The notes beneath the pieces are model-generated. The model was not told where the DNA came from and ran no database searches. It saw only the letters and a program-made list of their open reading frames with translations. Shown piece by piece: positions 33,063 to 42,878 of a DNA stretch of 64,000 nt (position 1 is its first letter; the number at the start of each line of letters is the position of its first letter). The position numbers and the translations under genes were made by a program. This DNA is from Flavobacteriaceae bacterium (GTDB lineage: Bacteria; Bacteroidota; Bacteroidia; Flavobacteriales; Flavobacteriaceae), in the NCBI GenBank assembly GCA_021647985.1, contig JAKITQ010000011.1:1-64000 (forward strand). Reading direction: 5' to 3'.

Positions 33063-34508
33063 ATGAAAGCAAAACATACCCTGATCTTATTTTTCAGTTT
33101 TATATTTTCGATTTATGCACAAGATTCGAATATTGATAAAAAAAAATGGACCTTAAAAGAATGTGTAGAATACGCTATTGAAAATAATCTAACAGTTAAA
33201 CAAAGTGAATATGATATAGCTTTAGCTGAAATTGATAGAAAGGATGCCGTAGGTAATTTTTTGCCTAGCTTAAATTTTAATGGTAACCAATCCTGGAACA
33301 GAGGTTTATCAGTTGATGCAGCAACTGGTGTCTTGGTCAACGAAACTACACAAACATCTGGTATTGGTGCTTCTTCCGGAGTTACAATCTATAGTGGATT
33401 GCAAAACCTAAATCAAATACGAAGAGCAGATTTAAGTATATTAGCTAGTCGTTATCAATTGGATAAAATTAAAGATGATATCTCTATCAATGTGATCAAT
33501 GCTTATTTACAAGTTCTTTTTAATAAAGAAGCAGTAAATGTTGCTTTACCTCAATTAGAAATATCTCGTGAACAATTACAAAGAACCAATAAGCTTGTAG
33601 AAGCAGGCACTTTACCAAGAGGAGATCTCCTAGATATTGTAGCGACACTGGCCAATGATGAACAAAATTTAATAATTACCCAAAATAACACACAAATCTC
33701 ATTAATAAGTTTGGCGCAATTATTACAATTGAATGATTATAATAATTTTAATATAGCCGATGAAGAAATTGAATCTTTACCACTTATTAATTTGTCAAAT
33801 TATTCAGTTGATGCCATTTTTGATAAAGCATTAGAAAATAGAAATCAAATATTAGTAGCTAAAACGAATATTGAAATTGCCGAAAAAGATATAAAATTAG
33901 CCAAAGGAGCATTACAACCAAGCCTATCCGGATTTTATAATTTTAACTCTAGGTATTCAAATAGGGATCAAATTATTGGTTTTGATCCTGATCCAAATAA
34001 TCCTACACGAGTTATTGGTGTAGTAGAAGGAACAGGACAAAACGTAATTGCACCAAATTCTATACCAATAGTAGGTGGTCCCGATCCATTTTTTGATCAA
34101 ATTAATAGAAATAGAGGTAGCTCTTTTGGTTTAAGCTTAAGAATTCCGGTTTTAAATGGTTTTAGAGCCTCAAACAATGTTAAAAGAGCTAAGGTCCAGT
34201 TTGATAAGCAAAAAATTCGTTTAGGCGAAGAAGAATTAATACTAGAAAGAATTATACATCAGATTTATGCAGATGCAATGGGAGCTTTAAAACTATATGA
34301 AGCAACTCAAAAATCATTAGATGCGCAACAAGAATCTTTTAGATATGCCCAAGAAAGATTTAATGTTGGTGTAATGAATTCGTTTGATTTTAGCCAGGTT
34401 AAAAACAGGCTAGTTAACGCAGAGTCTAATTTCTTAAGAGCTAAATACGATTTTATTTTTAAAATTAAATTGTTAGAATTTTATTACGGAGTTCCTGTAA
34501 ATATGTAA
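33063..34508 (+). CDS. TolC family outer-membrane efflux protein
   Basis: 481 residues; signal peptide ending IYAQ. Two repeats of the outer-membrane efflux fold: WTLKECVEYAIENNLTVKQS at the N-terminus and IFDKALENRNQILVAKTNIE in the second half, with long amphipathic helices (LYEATQKSLDAQQESFRYAQ; ERFNVGVMNSFDFSQVKNRL). TolC-type trimers form the outer-membrane exit duct for tripartite pumps and type I secretion. No membrane-fusion or pump gene is adjacent, so its partner must be elsewhere. Confidence 0.93.
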   Translation: MKAKHTLILFFSFIFSIYAQDSNIDKKKWTLKECVEYAIENNLTVKQSEYDIALAEIDRKDAVGNFLPSLNFNGNQSWNRGLSVDAATGVLVNETTQTSGIGASSGVTIYSGLQNLNQIRRADLSILASRYQLDKIKDDISINVINAYLQVLFNKEAVNVALPQLEISREQLQRTNKLVEAGTLPRGDLLDIVATLANDEQNLIITQNNTQISLISLAQLLQLNDYNNFNIADEEIESLPLINLSNYSVDAIFDKALENRNQILVAKTNIEIAEKDIKLAKGALQPSLSGFYNFNSRYSNRDQIIGFDPDPNNPTRVIGVVEGTGQNVIAPNSIPIVGGPDPFFDQINRNRGSSFGLSLRIPVLNGFRASNNVKRAKVQFDKQKIRLGEEELILERIIHQIYADAMGALKLYEATQKSLDAQQESFRYAQERFNVGVMNSFDFSQVKNRLVNAESNFLRAKYDFIFKIKLLEFYYGVPVNM

Positions 34509-34557
34509 TAATACTTACCTTTGCAAGGTAGATTTTAACAATTAAAGCTATTGTAAT

Positions 34558-35238
34558 TTGGCGATTATTTTAAATATTGAAACCGCAACGAAAAATTGTT
34601 CGGTTAGTCTGTCTGATAAACAATCAATTTTAGCATTGGTTGAATTGAATGAAGGTCAGTTTTCTCACGCCGAAAAATTACACACATTTATTTTAAAGGT
34701 ATTAAAAACATCTCATAAAACCATGCAAGATATTGATGCAATAGCCGTTAGTAAAGGTCCAGGATCTTATACCGGACTTAGAATTGGAGTTTCTGCAGCA
34801 AAAGGGCTGTGTTTTGCATTGGATAAACCTTTGATTTCAGTACCAACTTTAAGTGCTTTAGCAAAGGCTTTTACTATGGATAAGAGAGATTTTATAATCC
34901 CCGTATTAGATGCCAAACGGATGGAAGTTTATTGTACTGTTTTAGACGGTAGTTATAATGAAATTGAGAAAACAAGTGCAAAAATAATTGATGAGCATTC
35001 TTTTTTAGATATATTAAATAAAGGAAAAGTATTTTTTATAGGAGATGGCGCAGAAAAATGTAAAGGAATCATTACGAATGATAATGCAATTTTTTTAGAG
35101 GATTATTTTCCATCTGCAAAAGAAATGGCAAGTATTTCCTATAAAAAATTTCAAGAAAATGACTTCGAGGATGTGGCCTACTTTGAACCGTATTATTTAA
35201 AAGATTTTGTAGCAGGAAAACCCAAAAAGTTATTTTAG
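34558..35238 (+). CDS. tsaB: tRNA threonylcarbamoyladenosine biosynthesis protein TsaB
   Basis: 226 residues from a TTG start (MAIILNIETATKNCSVSLSD). The ASKHA fold pattern VSKGPGSYTGLRIGVSAAKG is diagnostic of TsaB, the non-catalytic partner of TsaD in forming t6A37 on ANN-decoding tRNAs. A -7 box TACCTTTG is at 34516-34523. The protein ends VAGKPKKLF, a common C-terminus in flavobacterial TsaB. Confidence 0.93.
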   Translation: MAIILNIETATKNCSVSLSDKQSILALVELNEGQFSHAEKLHTFILKVLKTSHKTMQDIDAIAVSKGPGSYTGLRIGVSAAKGLCFALDKPLISVPTLSALAKAFTMDKRDFIIPVLDAKRMEVYCTVLDGSYNEIEKTSAKIIDEHSFLDILNKGKVFFIGDGAEKCKGIITNDNAIFLEDYFPSAKEMASISYKKFQENDFEDVAYFEPYYLKDFVAGKPKKLF

Positions 35239-35240
35239 TC

Positions 35241-35258
35241 AGTGTCTGGTCCGAAATA
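35241..35258 (+). repeat. 18-bp dispersed repeat, copy 1
   Basis: AGTGTCTGGTCCGAAATA, just after the tsaB stop. Close copies lie on the - strand at 44156-44173 and 60003-60020. Confidence 0.55.
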
Positions 35259-35319
35259 AACCAATTTTATTTTTGATTGATTTTTTTTAGATGCCGTAGT
35301 ATCAAAAACCTAAGACTTG

Positions 35320-35676
35320 TTAAAGGTGTATCGCGAATAAAGCCAATAAAGCGGGTAAGGTTTGAACATAAATTAAAGACACTTTTCTTGTTGAATATGC
35401 ACCATAAATTCCAGCAATAATTACGCACGATAAAAAGAATATTGCCAAAGAATAAGTTTGATCTATCTCTAATATCGACCAAATTAATCCGGCGGCAAGA
35501 AAACCGTTGTATAACCCTTGATTTGCTGCCAATACTTTGCTGTTTTCAGCACTTTCTTTGGTGAGGCCAAATGTTTTCAAACCTTTTGGTTTGGTCCAAT
35601 AAAACATCTCCAAAATCATAAAATAAACATGTTCTAGTGCAACCAATGCGATTAAAAATATTTGTAAATATTTCAT
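35320..35676 (-). CDS. DUF1304 family membrane protein
   Basis: 118 residues with four hydrophobic helices. The family pattern is clear: ALEHVYFMILEMFYWTKPKG near the N-terminus, LAANQGLYNGFLAAGLIW in the middle, and IIAGIYGAYSTRKVSLIYVQ towards the end. DUF1304 proteins are small inner-membrane proteins of unknown function. It stands alone, convergent with tsaB. Confidence 0.9.
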   Translation of the reverse strand: MKYLQIFLIALVALEHVYFMILEMFYWTKPKGLKTFGLTKESAENSKVLAANQGLYNGFLAAGLIWSILEIDQTYSLAIFFLSCVIIAGIYGAYSTRKVSLIYVQTLPALLALFAIHL

Positions 35677-35723
35677 AGGGTTTAATTTTAAGAATTGATA
35701 TGAATTACGACATAAAATTGTAT

Positions 35724-37844
35724 TTAGTATTGAATTTTAATTTGCTTTAAAGCATCACTTACTTTGTTAACAGGCAATTGACAAGCACCATCTACACAAA
35801 CATAAATAGTAGTTTTATTTGCTGAATATTTATATTCTAACAAAACCAAGTTACTTTCTTTGGTACTACCAACTATTAATTTATTAGGGATATAATTTTG
35901 ATTTAATTCTTTTAATTTTTCAAGAGCATCTTCTCCCGAAATTGCAATTTCATAAAAATCACCAATATAATTGGCGTATAAATTTAACCAGTTTGAGGCA
36001 CCAGCACCATATTTAATTGCTTTTTCTTTGATGTTGTTTAACATGGTTTTTGCACTGGTACTATAATTTTTATTACTGTAATAATGGCCAAGTTTGAAAA
36101 GATTATTTGCCATGATTGAGTTTGATGATGAGATTACATTATCATCAACTTCAATTTTTCTGGTAATTAACTCGAGGTCTTTATCGGAGGTGAAAAAGAA
36201 CATTTTACTTTGATCATCAAAAAAATGATCATAGCTATAATCCGTTAATTGTTTTGCTGTTTGCAACCAAGTCTCATCTAAAGTAGCTTCATATAGGCTG
36301 ATAAAAGCATCAATTACTGTGGCATAATCTTCTAAGTATGCTTCGATATTACTTTTGTTATTTTTATAATTTCTGTAAAGACCTCCATCTTCTTTTATTT
36401 GTTGATTGACAATAAAATGAGCATTTTTAAGCGCTATTTTTAAAAATTTTTCATCTTCAAATGATGTATATGCATCTACATAAGCTTTAAGCATTAAAGC
36501 ATTCCATGAGGTTAAAGTTTTATCATCTAAACGAGGTTTATTTTTTAAATCTCTTTTGGAATTTAATATCTCTTTCCATTTATCAACTTTTGCACTTAGT
36601 TCATTTTCTGTAATGTTAAACTTTCTTGAAAATTCTTTATCAGAAATATTACGTATCAAATGATAATATTCTTTTTCCCATTTTCCATAGCTGTTAACAT
36701 TATAATAATTGGAAAATAATTCAAAATCTGCACCTATATTTTTTTCTAGTTCTTCTTTGGTCCAAACATAATATACGCCTTCTTCTAATTCTCCTGTTGC
36801 AGTTTCACTATCCGCGTCAAGCGAAGAATAAAAAGCACCAACATCACTATAAAGTTCATTTTCAACAAATTGGGTGGTATTATATACAACCTGTTTGTAC
36901 AACGGATTTTTTGTGGCCGTATAAGCTTTGGCATATAAGGAGACCAATTGGGCATTATCATATAACATTTTTTCAAAATGAGGTATATGCCAGTGATCAT
37001 CCACTGAATAACGAGCAAAACCACCTTCAATATGGTCAAAAATTCCTCCGTAGGCCATTTGAGTTAAGGAGGTATTTACATATTCTAGAATTGTTGAATT
37101 GTTTGACTGAACGGCATAACGCAATAGGAATTGAATGTTATTTGGCATCGGAAATTTTGGCGCCCCTTTTCGCCCACCATTTTTAAAATCCATATAGGCT
37201 TGCCAATTCGAAACAATGGTGTCTAATTCGTTTTTGGTAAAATTGGCTTCTTCTTTGTTTAATGCAATAAGGTCTGATTCTTTTATGCCAGCCGTAAGTT
37301 TTGTAGCAAATTCTTCTGCTTTTTCAGGATTTTTTTCATATAATTCAGCTAATTGTGTTATAGCATTCATCCAATTATCTTTTGGAAAATATGTACCTCC
37401 CCAAATTGGTCTTCCATCAGGTAAGGCAATGGCATTTAATGGCCACCCACCTTTACCGGTTAAAAGTTGAACAGCATTCATATAAATTTGATCGATATCG
37501 GGTCTTTCTTCACGGTCAACTTTTACATTAATAAAATGCTTATTCATAATTGCTGCTACTGCCGTATCTTCAAAGCTTTCATGTTCCATTACATGACACC
37601 AATGGCAAGCCGAATAACCAATAGAGATTAGTAAAAGTTTATTTTCTTTTTTTGCCAATTCTAAGGTTTCTTTGTTCCAAGCATGCCAGTTAACTGGATT
37701 ATGTGCATGTTGTAATAAATACGGACTTGTTTCATGAATCAAATCATTTGTATATTGATGTGTTTTGTCCATATTTTTATTGGTTTGACTTTTACAACTG
37801 ATAAAAATGATAAGTATAGTTGCTAGAAATAAAAAACGATTCAT
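35724..37844 (-). CDS. DUF255 thioredoxin-domain protein (YyaL/SSP411 family), lipoprotein
   Basis: 706 residues. Signal peptide with lipobox ([17 protein letters not shown]). Signature: [20 protein letters not shown], then a thioredoxin-like domain with [13 protein letters not shown] and [20 protein letters not shown]. The remainder is an (alpha/alpha)6-barrel as in N-acylglucosamine epimerases (GARYS-like: [36 protein letters not shown]). It is related to human SPATA20; biochemical function unproven. An envelope location is inferred from the lipobox. Confidence 0.92.
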   Translation of the reverse strand: MNRFLFLATILIIFISCKSQTNKNMDKTHQYTNDLIHETSPYLLQHAHNPVNWHAWNKETLELAKKENKLLLISIGYSACHWCHVMEHESFEDTAVAAIMNKHFINVKVDREERPDIDQIYMNAVQLLTGKGGWPLNAIALPDGRPIWGGTYFPKDNWMNAITQLAELYEKNPEKAEEFATKLTAGIKESDLIALNKEEANFTKNELDTIVSNWQAYMDFKNGGRKGAPKFPMPNNIQFLLRYAVQSNNSTILEYVNTSLTQMAYGGIFDHIEGGFARYSVDDHWHIPHFEKMLYDNAQLVSLYAKAYTATKNPLYKQVVYNTTQFVENELYSDVGAFYSSLDADSETATGELEEGVYYVWTKEELEKNIGADFELFSNYYNVNSYGKWEKEYYHLIRNISDKEFSRKFNITENELSAKVDKWKEILNSKRDLKNKPRLDDKTLTSWNALMLKAYVDAYTSFEDEKFLKIALKNAHFIVNQQIKEDGGLYRNYKNNKSNIEAYLEDYATVIDAFISLYEATLDETWLQTAKQLTDYSYDHFFDDQSKMFFFTSDKDLELITRKIEVDDNVISSSNSIMANNLFKLGHYYSNKNYSTSAKTMLNNIKEKAIKYGAGASNWLNLYANYIGDFYEIAISGEDALEKLKELNQNYIPNKLIVGSTKESNLVLLEYKYSANKTTIYVCVDGACQLPVNKVSDALKQIKIQY

Positions 37845-37882
37845 ATTTTTTTTTTCAAAGATAATACAATTGTGTATAGATT

Positions 37883-37907
37883 AAAAAAGCCTAGTTTTAA
37901 ACTAGGC
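37883..37907 (-). terminator. Terminator of the dodecin gene
   Basis: Stem GCCTAGTTT/AAACTAGGC (37889-37907) followed on the - strand by TTTTTTAA, directly after the dodecin stop codon. Confidence 0.75.
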
Positions 37908-37914
37908 CATTTGA

Positions 37915-38118
37915 TTAATCTTTAACTTCGAAAGTAATTTTTACATTAACCCGAAATTGGGTGACTTCGTTGTTGTCAACAACAACACTTTGTGATTGTA
38001 CAAAGGCAGATTTGATTCCTTTGATACTTTTGCTTGCATGGTTTACAGCATTTCTGGTAGCATCTTCCCAACTTTTAGTTGAGTTTGCCATAATTTCAAT
38101 TACTTTTAATACAGACAT
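37915..38118 (-). CDS. Dodecin family flavin-binding protein
   Basis: 67 residues, the normal dodecin size: SVLKVIEIMANSTKSWEDAT, then AVNHASKSIKGIKSAFVQSQ and VTQFRVNVKITFEV. The conserved aromatic Trp of the flavin site is W17. Dodecins form hollow dodecamers that store riboflavin or FMN in the cytoplasm. Single gene with its own terminator. Confidence 0.93.
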   Translation of the reverse strand: MSVLKVIEIMANSTKSWEDATRNAVNHASKSIKGIKSAFVQSQSVVVDNNEVTQFRVNVKITFEVKD

Positions 38119-38300
38119 AATTTAAGGTTATAGATTATAATAATATTTGAACATTAAAAATACGAAATATTAATGAGAATTAAATTGAAATTGTATTAAA
38201 TGATAGGGTTTAAAAATCTGTTTGAAATCTCATTTCAAAAATATTTAGATTTCCATCACCTATTTCTTTTTTATTTATATCTGTTCAACAGAATTAAATA

Positions 38301-38507
38301 TTATTCTGGTATAGGAGTATAAATACCAATTCGTTCCGAATGAAATATCATGTTGTTCTCCGCCAAATTTGAGTCTACTTTTTTAGAACTACCCACTTTA
38401 AACCTATAACCCCATTCAATGGTAAAGGGGTTTGGGTCACTTTCCTGCGCGAGGATATTTAAACATTAAAATCCAATCATAATGTAAACTAAAAGCAATC
38501 TTATCAT
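38301..38507 (-). pseudogene. Small secreted protein gene broken by an in-frame stop
   Basis: The minus strand reads MIRLLLVYIMIGF, stop (TAA), then in the same frame CLNILAQESDPNPF, TIEWGYRFKVGSSKKVDSN and LAENNMIFHSERIGIYTPIP, E, stop at 38301. Without the stop at codon 14, MIRLLLVYIMIGFxCLNILAQ would be a normal signal peptide ending AQ. The body has normal coding character. I do not recognise the family. The rest of the 38119-38582 gap holds no other gene. Confidence 0.55.
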
Positions 38508-38609
38508 TGTTAAATTAATTTTATATGTTTTTTTAAAATGGTAACATTTAGTTAACATTAGAATCTTTTATGTAGTATAGCTTTGCATAAAAATTTTAAA
38601 TATTGTTTT

Positions 38610-40874
38610 ATGGGTGATCCATACATTTTAATGCTCGTAGCATTAACAGTTTTAGCGGTAATAGATTTGGTAGTTGGTGTAAGTAATGATGCAGTTAACT
38701 TTTTAAATTCAGCCATTGGTTCAAAGGCTATTTCTATTAAAAAAATTATGATTATTGCTAGTATTGGTGTTGCAGTTGGTGCAATAACTTCTAGTGGTAT
38801 GATGGAAGTAGCTAGAAAAGGTATTTTTGTACCTAAGGAATTCTATTTCAATGAAATCATGTACATTTTTATGGCTGTGATGATTACCGATATACTTTTG
38901 TTAGATGTATTTAACTCACTTGGTATGCCAACTTCCACTACGGTTTCCATTGTTTTTGAATTACTTGGAGCAGCAGTAGCAATTTCATTAATAAAAATAT
39001 CGGCAACAGATGATGAAACAATATCTGATATTTGGAAATATATCAATTCTGAAAAAGCTTTACAAATTATATTTGGAATTCTTCTTTCGGTCGTCGTCGC
39101 ATTTTCAATAGGTGCTTTGGTACAATATGTATCAAGACTGATTTATTCTTTTGATCTTGATAAAAGACCAGCATATATTAGTGCACTTTTTGGTGGTTTT
39201 GCAATTACAGCAATTACTTATTTTATATTTATTAAAGGGTTAAAAGGCACTCCATTTTATAAAGATGTTCAACATTTAATTGAAGGACAAACAGGTCAGA
39301 TAATGGCTATAAGTTTTGTTTTATGGACAATAATTTCTCAATTATTAATAAAAATTTTTAATGTAAATATTTTAAAATTCATCATTGCTATTGGTACTTT
39401 TTCATTGGCCATGGCATTTTCAGGGAATGATTTGGTAAATTTTATTGGTGTACCAATAGCTGCATTAAATTCCTATGAAGCTTGGCATGGATCGGGTATT
39501 CCGGCAAACGAATTTTCTATGGGAATTTTAGAGGGTAAAGTTCCAGCAAATACTATTTTATTATTAGTTGCAGGTGGTATCATGGTGATTACCTTATGGT
39601 TTTCAAAAAAAGCAAAAGCAGTTATTGAAACTGGAATCAACTTATCTAGACAAGGTGAAGGGCATGAGAAATTTCAACCAAATCCATTGTCTAGAGTTGT
39701 AGTTAGAGCTGCAATGGGAATCAATATGGGGATTGTCTATATTTTGCCTAAGAAAACCGTTGATTTTATTGATTCAAAATTTCAAAAGCCAGTAATTAAA
39801 TTACCAAAGAACAAAGCTTATGAAATGCCAGCATTTGACATGATAAGGGCTTCAGTAAACCTTATCGTTGCTGGGGTTTTAATATCTATTGGTACCTCAT
39901 TAAAATTACCATTATCAACAACTTATGTTACTTTTATGGTTGCCATGGGTACATCATTGGCAGATAGGGCCTGGGGTAGAGAAAGTGCTGTTTATAGAGT
40001 TGCAGGAGTAATTAATGTTATTGGTGGTTGGTTTATAACTGCTTTTGTTGCATTTACTGCTGCTGCTACTGCTGCTTATTTGATTAGCCTTGGCGGAATT
40101 GTAATGGTTGCAGTATTGCTGTTGTTGGTTGTTGGTTTAATGACAAGAAATTCTATAATATTTTCTAAAAAAACGAAAGAAGTTAAAAAACAACGATTTA
40201 TTGAAAGAGCCGAATTGATAACAATAAATGGTGTAATTGAAGAGACTTCTGATCATATTTCTGAAGTTGTTCGTCGCGTGCATAAATTGTATTCAAGTGT
40301 GGTGACAGATTTATCTAAACACGATTTGAATAAATTAAAGAAGAATGACAAACACGTTAATAAATTAAATGAAGAGGTAGATAATTTAAAAGATGAAGCA
40401 TTTTATTTTATAAAATCTTTAGATGATACCTCTGTTGAAGCAAGTAGATTTTATATTTTGGTTTTAGGATATTTACAAGATATTTCTCAATCTATAAGTT
40501 ATATATCTAAGGCAAGTTATAAACACGTAAATAACAATCATAAAAACTTGAAAAAAGGTCAAGTTAAAGATCTTAAAACTATTGATAATGAATTGGGTGA
40601 TATTTTAACCGAAATTGAACAAATATTTGAAACAAGAAGTTTTGATAACTTGAACGAAATTCTTTCTAAAAAACAACATTTATTCAATCATGTTTCTGAA
40701 TCTATAGAAAAACAGATCAATAGAATACGTAACGAAGAGACAAGTGCTAAGAATACCACCTTGTATTTTGGTAACTTGTTGGAGACAAAAGATTTGATAT
40801 CTGCTATTATGAATTTATTGGAATTATATCAAGATTTTCATTTAAGTATGAAAAAGGCAAATATTAAAATGTAA
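38610..40874 (+). CDS. PiT family inorganic phosphate transporter with PhoU-like C-terminus
   Basis: 754 residues from ATG 38610; an upstream in-frame start at 38583 overlaps the -7 box TAGCTTTG (38578-38585) and is rejected. The membrane part (about 1-520) has the duplicated PiT signatures GVSNDAVNFLNSAIGSKAIS and FSGNDLVNFIGVPIAALNSY, with LGMPTSTTVSIVFELLGAA and LKLPLSTTYVTFMVAMGTSL. The last 220 residues are a helical PhoU-like cytoplasmic domain (SDHISEVVRRVHKLYSSVVT). It takes up phosphate with cations; the fused domain probably regulates it. Confidence 0.92.
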   Translation: MGDPYILMLVALTVLAVIDLVVGVSNDAVNFLNSAIGSKAISIKKIMIIASIGVAVGAITSSGMMEVARKGIFVPKEFYFNEIMYIFMAVMITDILLLDVFNSLGMPTSTTVSIVFELLGAAVAISLIKISATDDETISDIWKYINSEKALQIIFGILLSVVVAFSIGALVQYVSRLIYSFDLDKRPAYISALFGGFAITAITYFIFIKGLKGTPFYKDVQHLIEGQTGQIMAISFVLWTIISQLLIKIFNVNILKFIIAIGTFSLAMAFSGNDLVNFIGVPIAALNSYEAWHGSGIPANEFSMGILEGKVPANTILLLVAGGIMVITLWFSKKAKAVIETGINLSRQGEGHEKFQPNPLSRVVVRAAMGINMGIVYILPKKTVDFIDSKFQKPVIKLPKNKAYEMPAFDMIRASVNLIVAGVLISIGTSLKLPLSTTYVTFMVAMGTSLADRAWGRESAVYRVAGVINVIGGWFITAFVAFTAAATAAYLISLGGIVMVAVLLLLVVGLMTRNSIIFSKKTKEVKKQRFIERAELITINGVIEETSDHISEVVRRVHKLYSSVVTDLSKHDLNKLKKNDKHVNKLNEEVDNLKDEAFYFIKSLDDTSVEASRFYILVLGYLQDISQSISYISKASYKHVNNNHKNLKKGQVKDLKTIDNELGDILTEIEQIFETRSFDNLNEILSKKQHLFNHVSESIEKQINRIRNEETSAKNTTLYFGNLLETKDLISAIMNLLELYQDFHLSMKKANIKM

Positions 40875-40896
40875 ATTAATCATTTTCATGATAAAG

Positions 40897-40925
40897 ATCC
40901 TGTAATGTTTTACAGGATTTTTTTT
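40897..40925 (+). terminator. Terminator of the phosphate transporter gene
   Basis: ATCCTGTAA (40897-40905) pairs with TTACAGGAT (40910-40918), followed by TTTTTTTT. Confidence 0.8.
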
Positions 40926-41194
40926 GTTTTAATCCGTCGGGTTAATTTTTTAAAACTCGTATAAAATTAATGAATGTAACTTAAGTAGCTATTGACTTGT
41001 TAAATAATGTGTCACTTTGTACCCAGAAACAAACTGGCACATATATTGCATTGGTTTGAAAAGTATAAATAAAAGGTATTAACCAAGATCCCGCTAGATG
41101 CTGAAACAAGTTCAGCACGGGTAGCGGGATTAGTTCGACTAACTAAAAAACCGAAATTAATTTTTTAGAGTCTCACGAATAAAATTAATTAGAT
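40926..41194. repeat. Intergenic region with a nested hairpin repeat (41088-41130)
   Basis: ATCCCGCT (41088-41095) pairs with AGCGGGAT (41123-41130), and inside it TGCTGAA (41099-41105) pairs with TTCAGCA (41111-41117). This two-level hairpin is of the type dispersed between flavobacterial genes. No other feature is visible before trxA. Confidence 0.5.
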
Positions 41195-41554
41195 ATGACC
41201 GAGTTATTAACGAAAGAAACTTTTTTAAAAAAGGTTTTTAATTACGAAGAAAATAAAGATTGGAAATTTGAAGGAGATAAACCATGTATTATAGATTTTT
41301 ATGCTGATTGGTGTGGGCCTTGTAAAATGGTAGCTCCTATTTTAGAAGAACTATCAGAAGAATATAAAGGGAAAATTGATATTTATAAAGTTGATACGGA
41401 GGCTGAGCAAGAATTATCAGCTGCGTTTGGTATTAAAAGTATTCCATCTATGTTATTTTGTCCGGCTGAAGGTCAACCTCAAATGGCACAAGGTGCTTTG
41501 CCAAAAAACAATCTTGAAGAAGTGATTAAAAATGTTTTAAAAGCAGAAAAATAA
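41195..41554 (+). CDS. trxA: Thioredoxin
   Basis: 119 residues. Active site DFYADWCGPCKMVAPILEEL with the canonical WCGPC, and the cis-Pro loop IKSIPSMLFCP. It is slightly long at the N-terminus (about 25 residues before the fold). General disulfide reductase in the cytoplasm, fed by thioredoxin reductase. It is convergent with asd and shares a strong terminator with it. Confidence 0.95.
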   Translation: MTELLTKETFLKKVFNYEENKDWKFEGDKPCIIDFYADWCGPCKMVAPILEELSEEYKGKIDIYKVDTEAEQELSAAFGIKSIPSMLFCPAEGQPQMAQGALPKNNLEEVIKNVLKAEK

Positions 41555-41590
41555 GAAGGGGAGATTGCAGAAAAATTGAAAAAAAGAAAG

Positions 41591-41621
41591 AAAAAAGCTC
41601 GTTGTTAAACGAGCTTTTTTT
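41591..41621. terminator. Bidirectional terminator between trxA and asd
   Basis: AAAAAAGCTCGTT and AACGAGCTTTTTT form the stem, flanked by A and T runs. Confidence 0.85.
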
Positions 41622-41670
41622 ATAATCTATCAGTGCATTCCGATTATAATTAACGATAATCCATTAAAAA

Positions 41671-42660
41671 TTACACCAAATTATTAGCAGTTAAATATTC
41701 TGCAATTTGAATGGTATTTGTGGCAGCTCCTTTTCGTAAATTATCACTTACCACCCACATATTTAATGTATTACGTTGAGATTCGTCCAATCGAATTCTT
41801 CCAACAAAAACATCGTCTTTTCCTTCTGCATAAATAGGCATAGGATAAATATTAGTATCTAAATTATCTTTTACTGTTACCCCAGAAGTTTCGTGTAATA
41901 TTTTACGAATATCAGCAACGTTAATCTCCTTTTCAAATGCAATATTTACACTTTCAGAATGCCCACCAACAACTGGAATCCTTACAGCCGTTGCAGTTAC
42001 TGCAATGGTATTGTCATTCAATATTTTTTGTGTTTCACGTACCAATTTCATTTCTTCTTTGGTATAGCCATTGGCCTCAAAAACATCACAATGCGGAATA
42101 GCATTCTTGTGAATAGGATACGGATAAGCCATTTCACCTTGTACACCATTAAATTCATTTTCTAACTGTTGTACTGCTTTTACACCAGTACCTGTTATCG
42201 ATTGATAGGTAGAAATAACCAATCGCTTGATCTGGTATTTTTTATGTAACGGAGCTAATGCCATTACCAATTGAATTGTTGAACAATTGGGGTTTGCAAT
42301 AATTTTATCTTCTTTGGTTAATGTATTGGCATTGATCTCTGGAACAATTAATTTTTTTGTAGCATCCATTCTCCATGCAGAAGAATTATCAACTACAGTA
42401 GTTCCAACTTCGGCAAATTTTGGAGCCCATTCCAATGAAGTATTTCCACCAGCAGAAAATAATGCGATATTTGACTTTTGATCTACAGCATCTTGTAACC
42501 CAACTACTGTATATTCTGTTCCTTTAAATGTCATTTTTTTACCAACAGATCTTTCTGAAGCAACTAAAAGTAATTCCGTAAACGGAAAATTTCTTTCCTC
42601 TAAAATTTGTAACATTACGGTTCCTACCATACCGGTGGCACCTACAACAGCAATTTTCAT
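41671..42660 (-). CDS. asd: Aspartate-semialdehyde dehydrogenase
   Basis: 329 residues from ATG 42660 (MKIAVVGATGMVGTVMLQIL); the longer frame to 42696 lacks support. The NADP-binding GATGMVG, the catalytic Cys in IIANPNCSTIQLVMAL, and the substrate region IPVVGGHSESVNIAFE are present. It reduces aspartyl phosphate to aspartate semialdehyde, the branch point to lysine/diaminopimelate, threonine and methionine. It is a single gene here. Confidence 0.95.
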   Translation of the reverse strand: MKIAVVGATGMVGTVMLQILEERNFPFTELLLVASERSVGKKMTFKGTEYTVVGLQDAVDQKSNIALFSAGGNTSLEWAPKFAEVGTTVVDNSSAWRMDATKKLIVPEINANTLTKEDKIIANPNCSTIQLVMALAPLHKKYQIKRLVISTYQSITGTGVKAVQQLENEFNGVQGEMAYPYPIHKNAIPHCDVFEANGYTKEEMKLVRETQKILNDNTIAVTATAVRIPVVGGHSESVNIAFEKEINVADIRKILHETSGVTVKDNLDTNIYPMPIYAEGKDDVFVGRIRLDESQRNTLNMWVVSDNLRKGAATNTIQIAEYLTANNLV

Positions 42661-42835
42661 TTTGTGATATTTTTTATGTAATTTTTGAAGCTGCAAAGAT
42701 TATAAAATATTTTTTAGATAAACAGATAATATGTTATGTTTTGTTGCAAATTGTTTAAATTATTCCAATATTTTACTCAGATAGTTAATATTTAACAGTG
42801 AATAAATCATTAAAGTTGGTTCTAATAATATATTG

Positions 42836-42843
42836 TATTTTTG
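42836..42843 (+). promoter_or_regulatory. -7 box of the U32 gene
   Basis: TATTTTTG, with a TTG at 42816-42818 (17-bp spacing, slightly short). The ATG is at 42879. Confidence 0.5.
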
Positions 42844-42878
42844 CAGCTCCTTAAAATGGACTATTTTAATATAAGATA

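Noticed and set aside
34516-34530. ACCTTTGCAAGGT before tsaB as a third LuxR operator
   Set aside because: Half-site spacing is 5 rather than 6, and the sequence is explained by the -7 box TACCTTTG.
36797-37186. 129-codon + strand ORF opposite the DUF255 gene
   Set aside because: It lies wholly inside the antisense of a well-recognised gene and its translation resembles no protein; a shadow frame.
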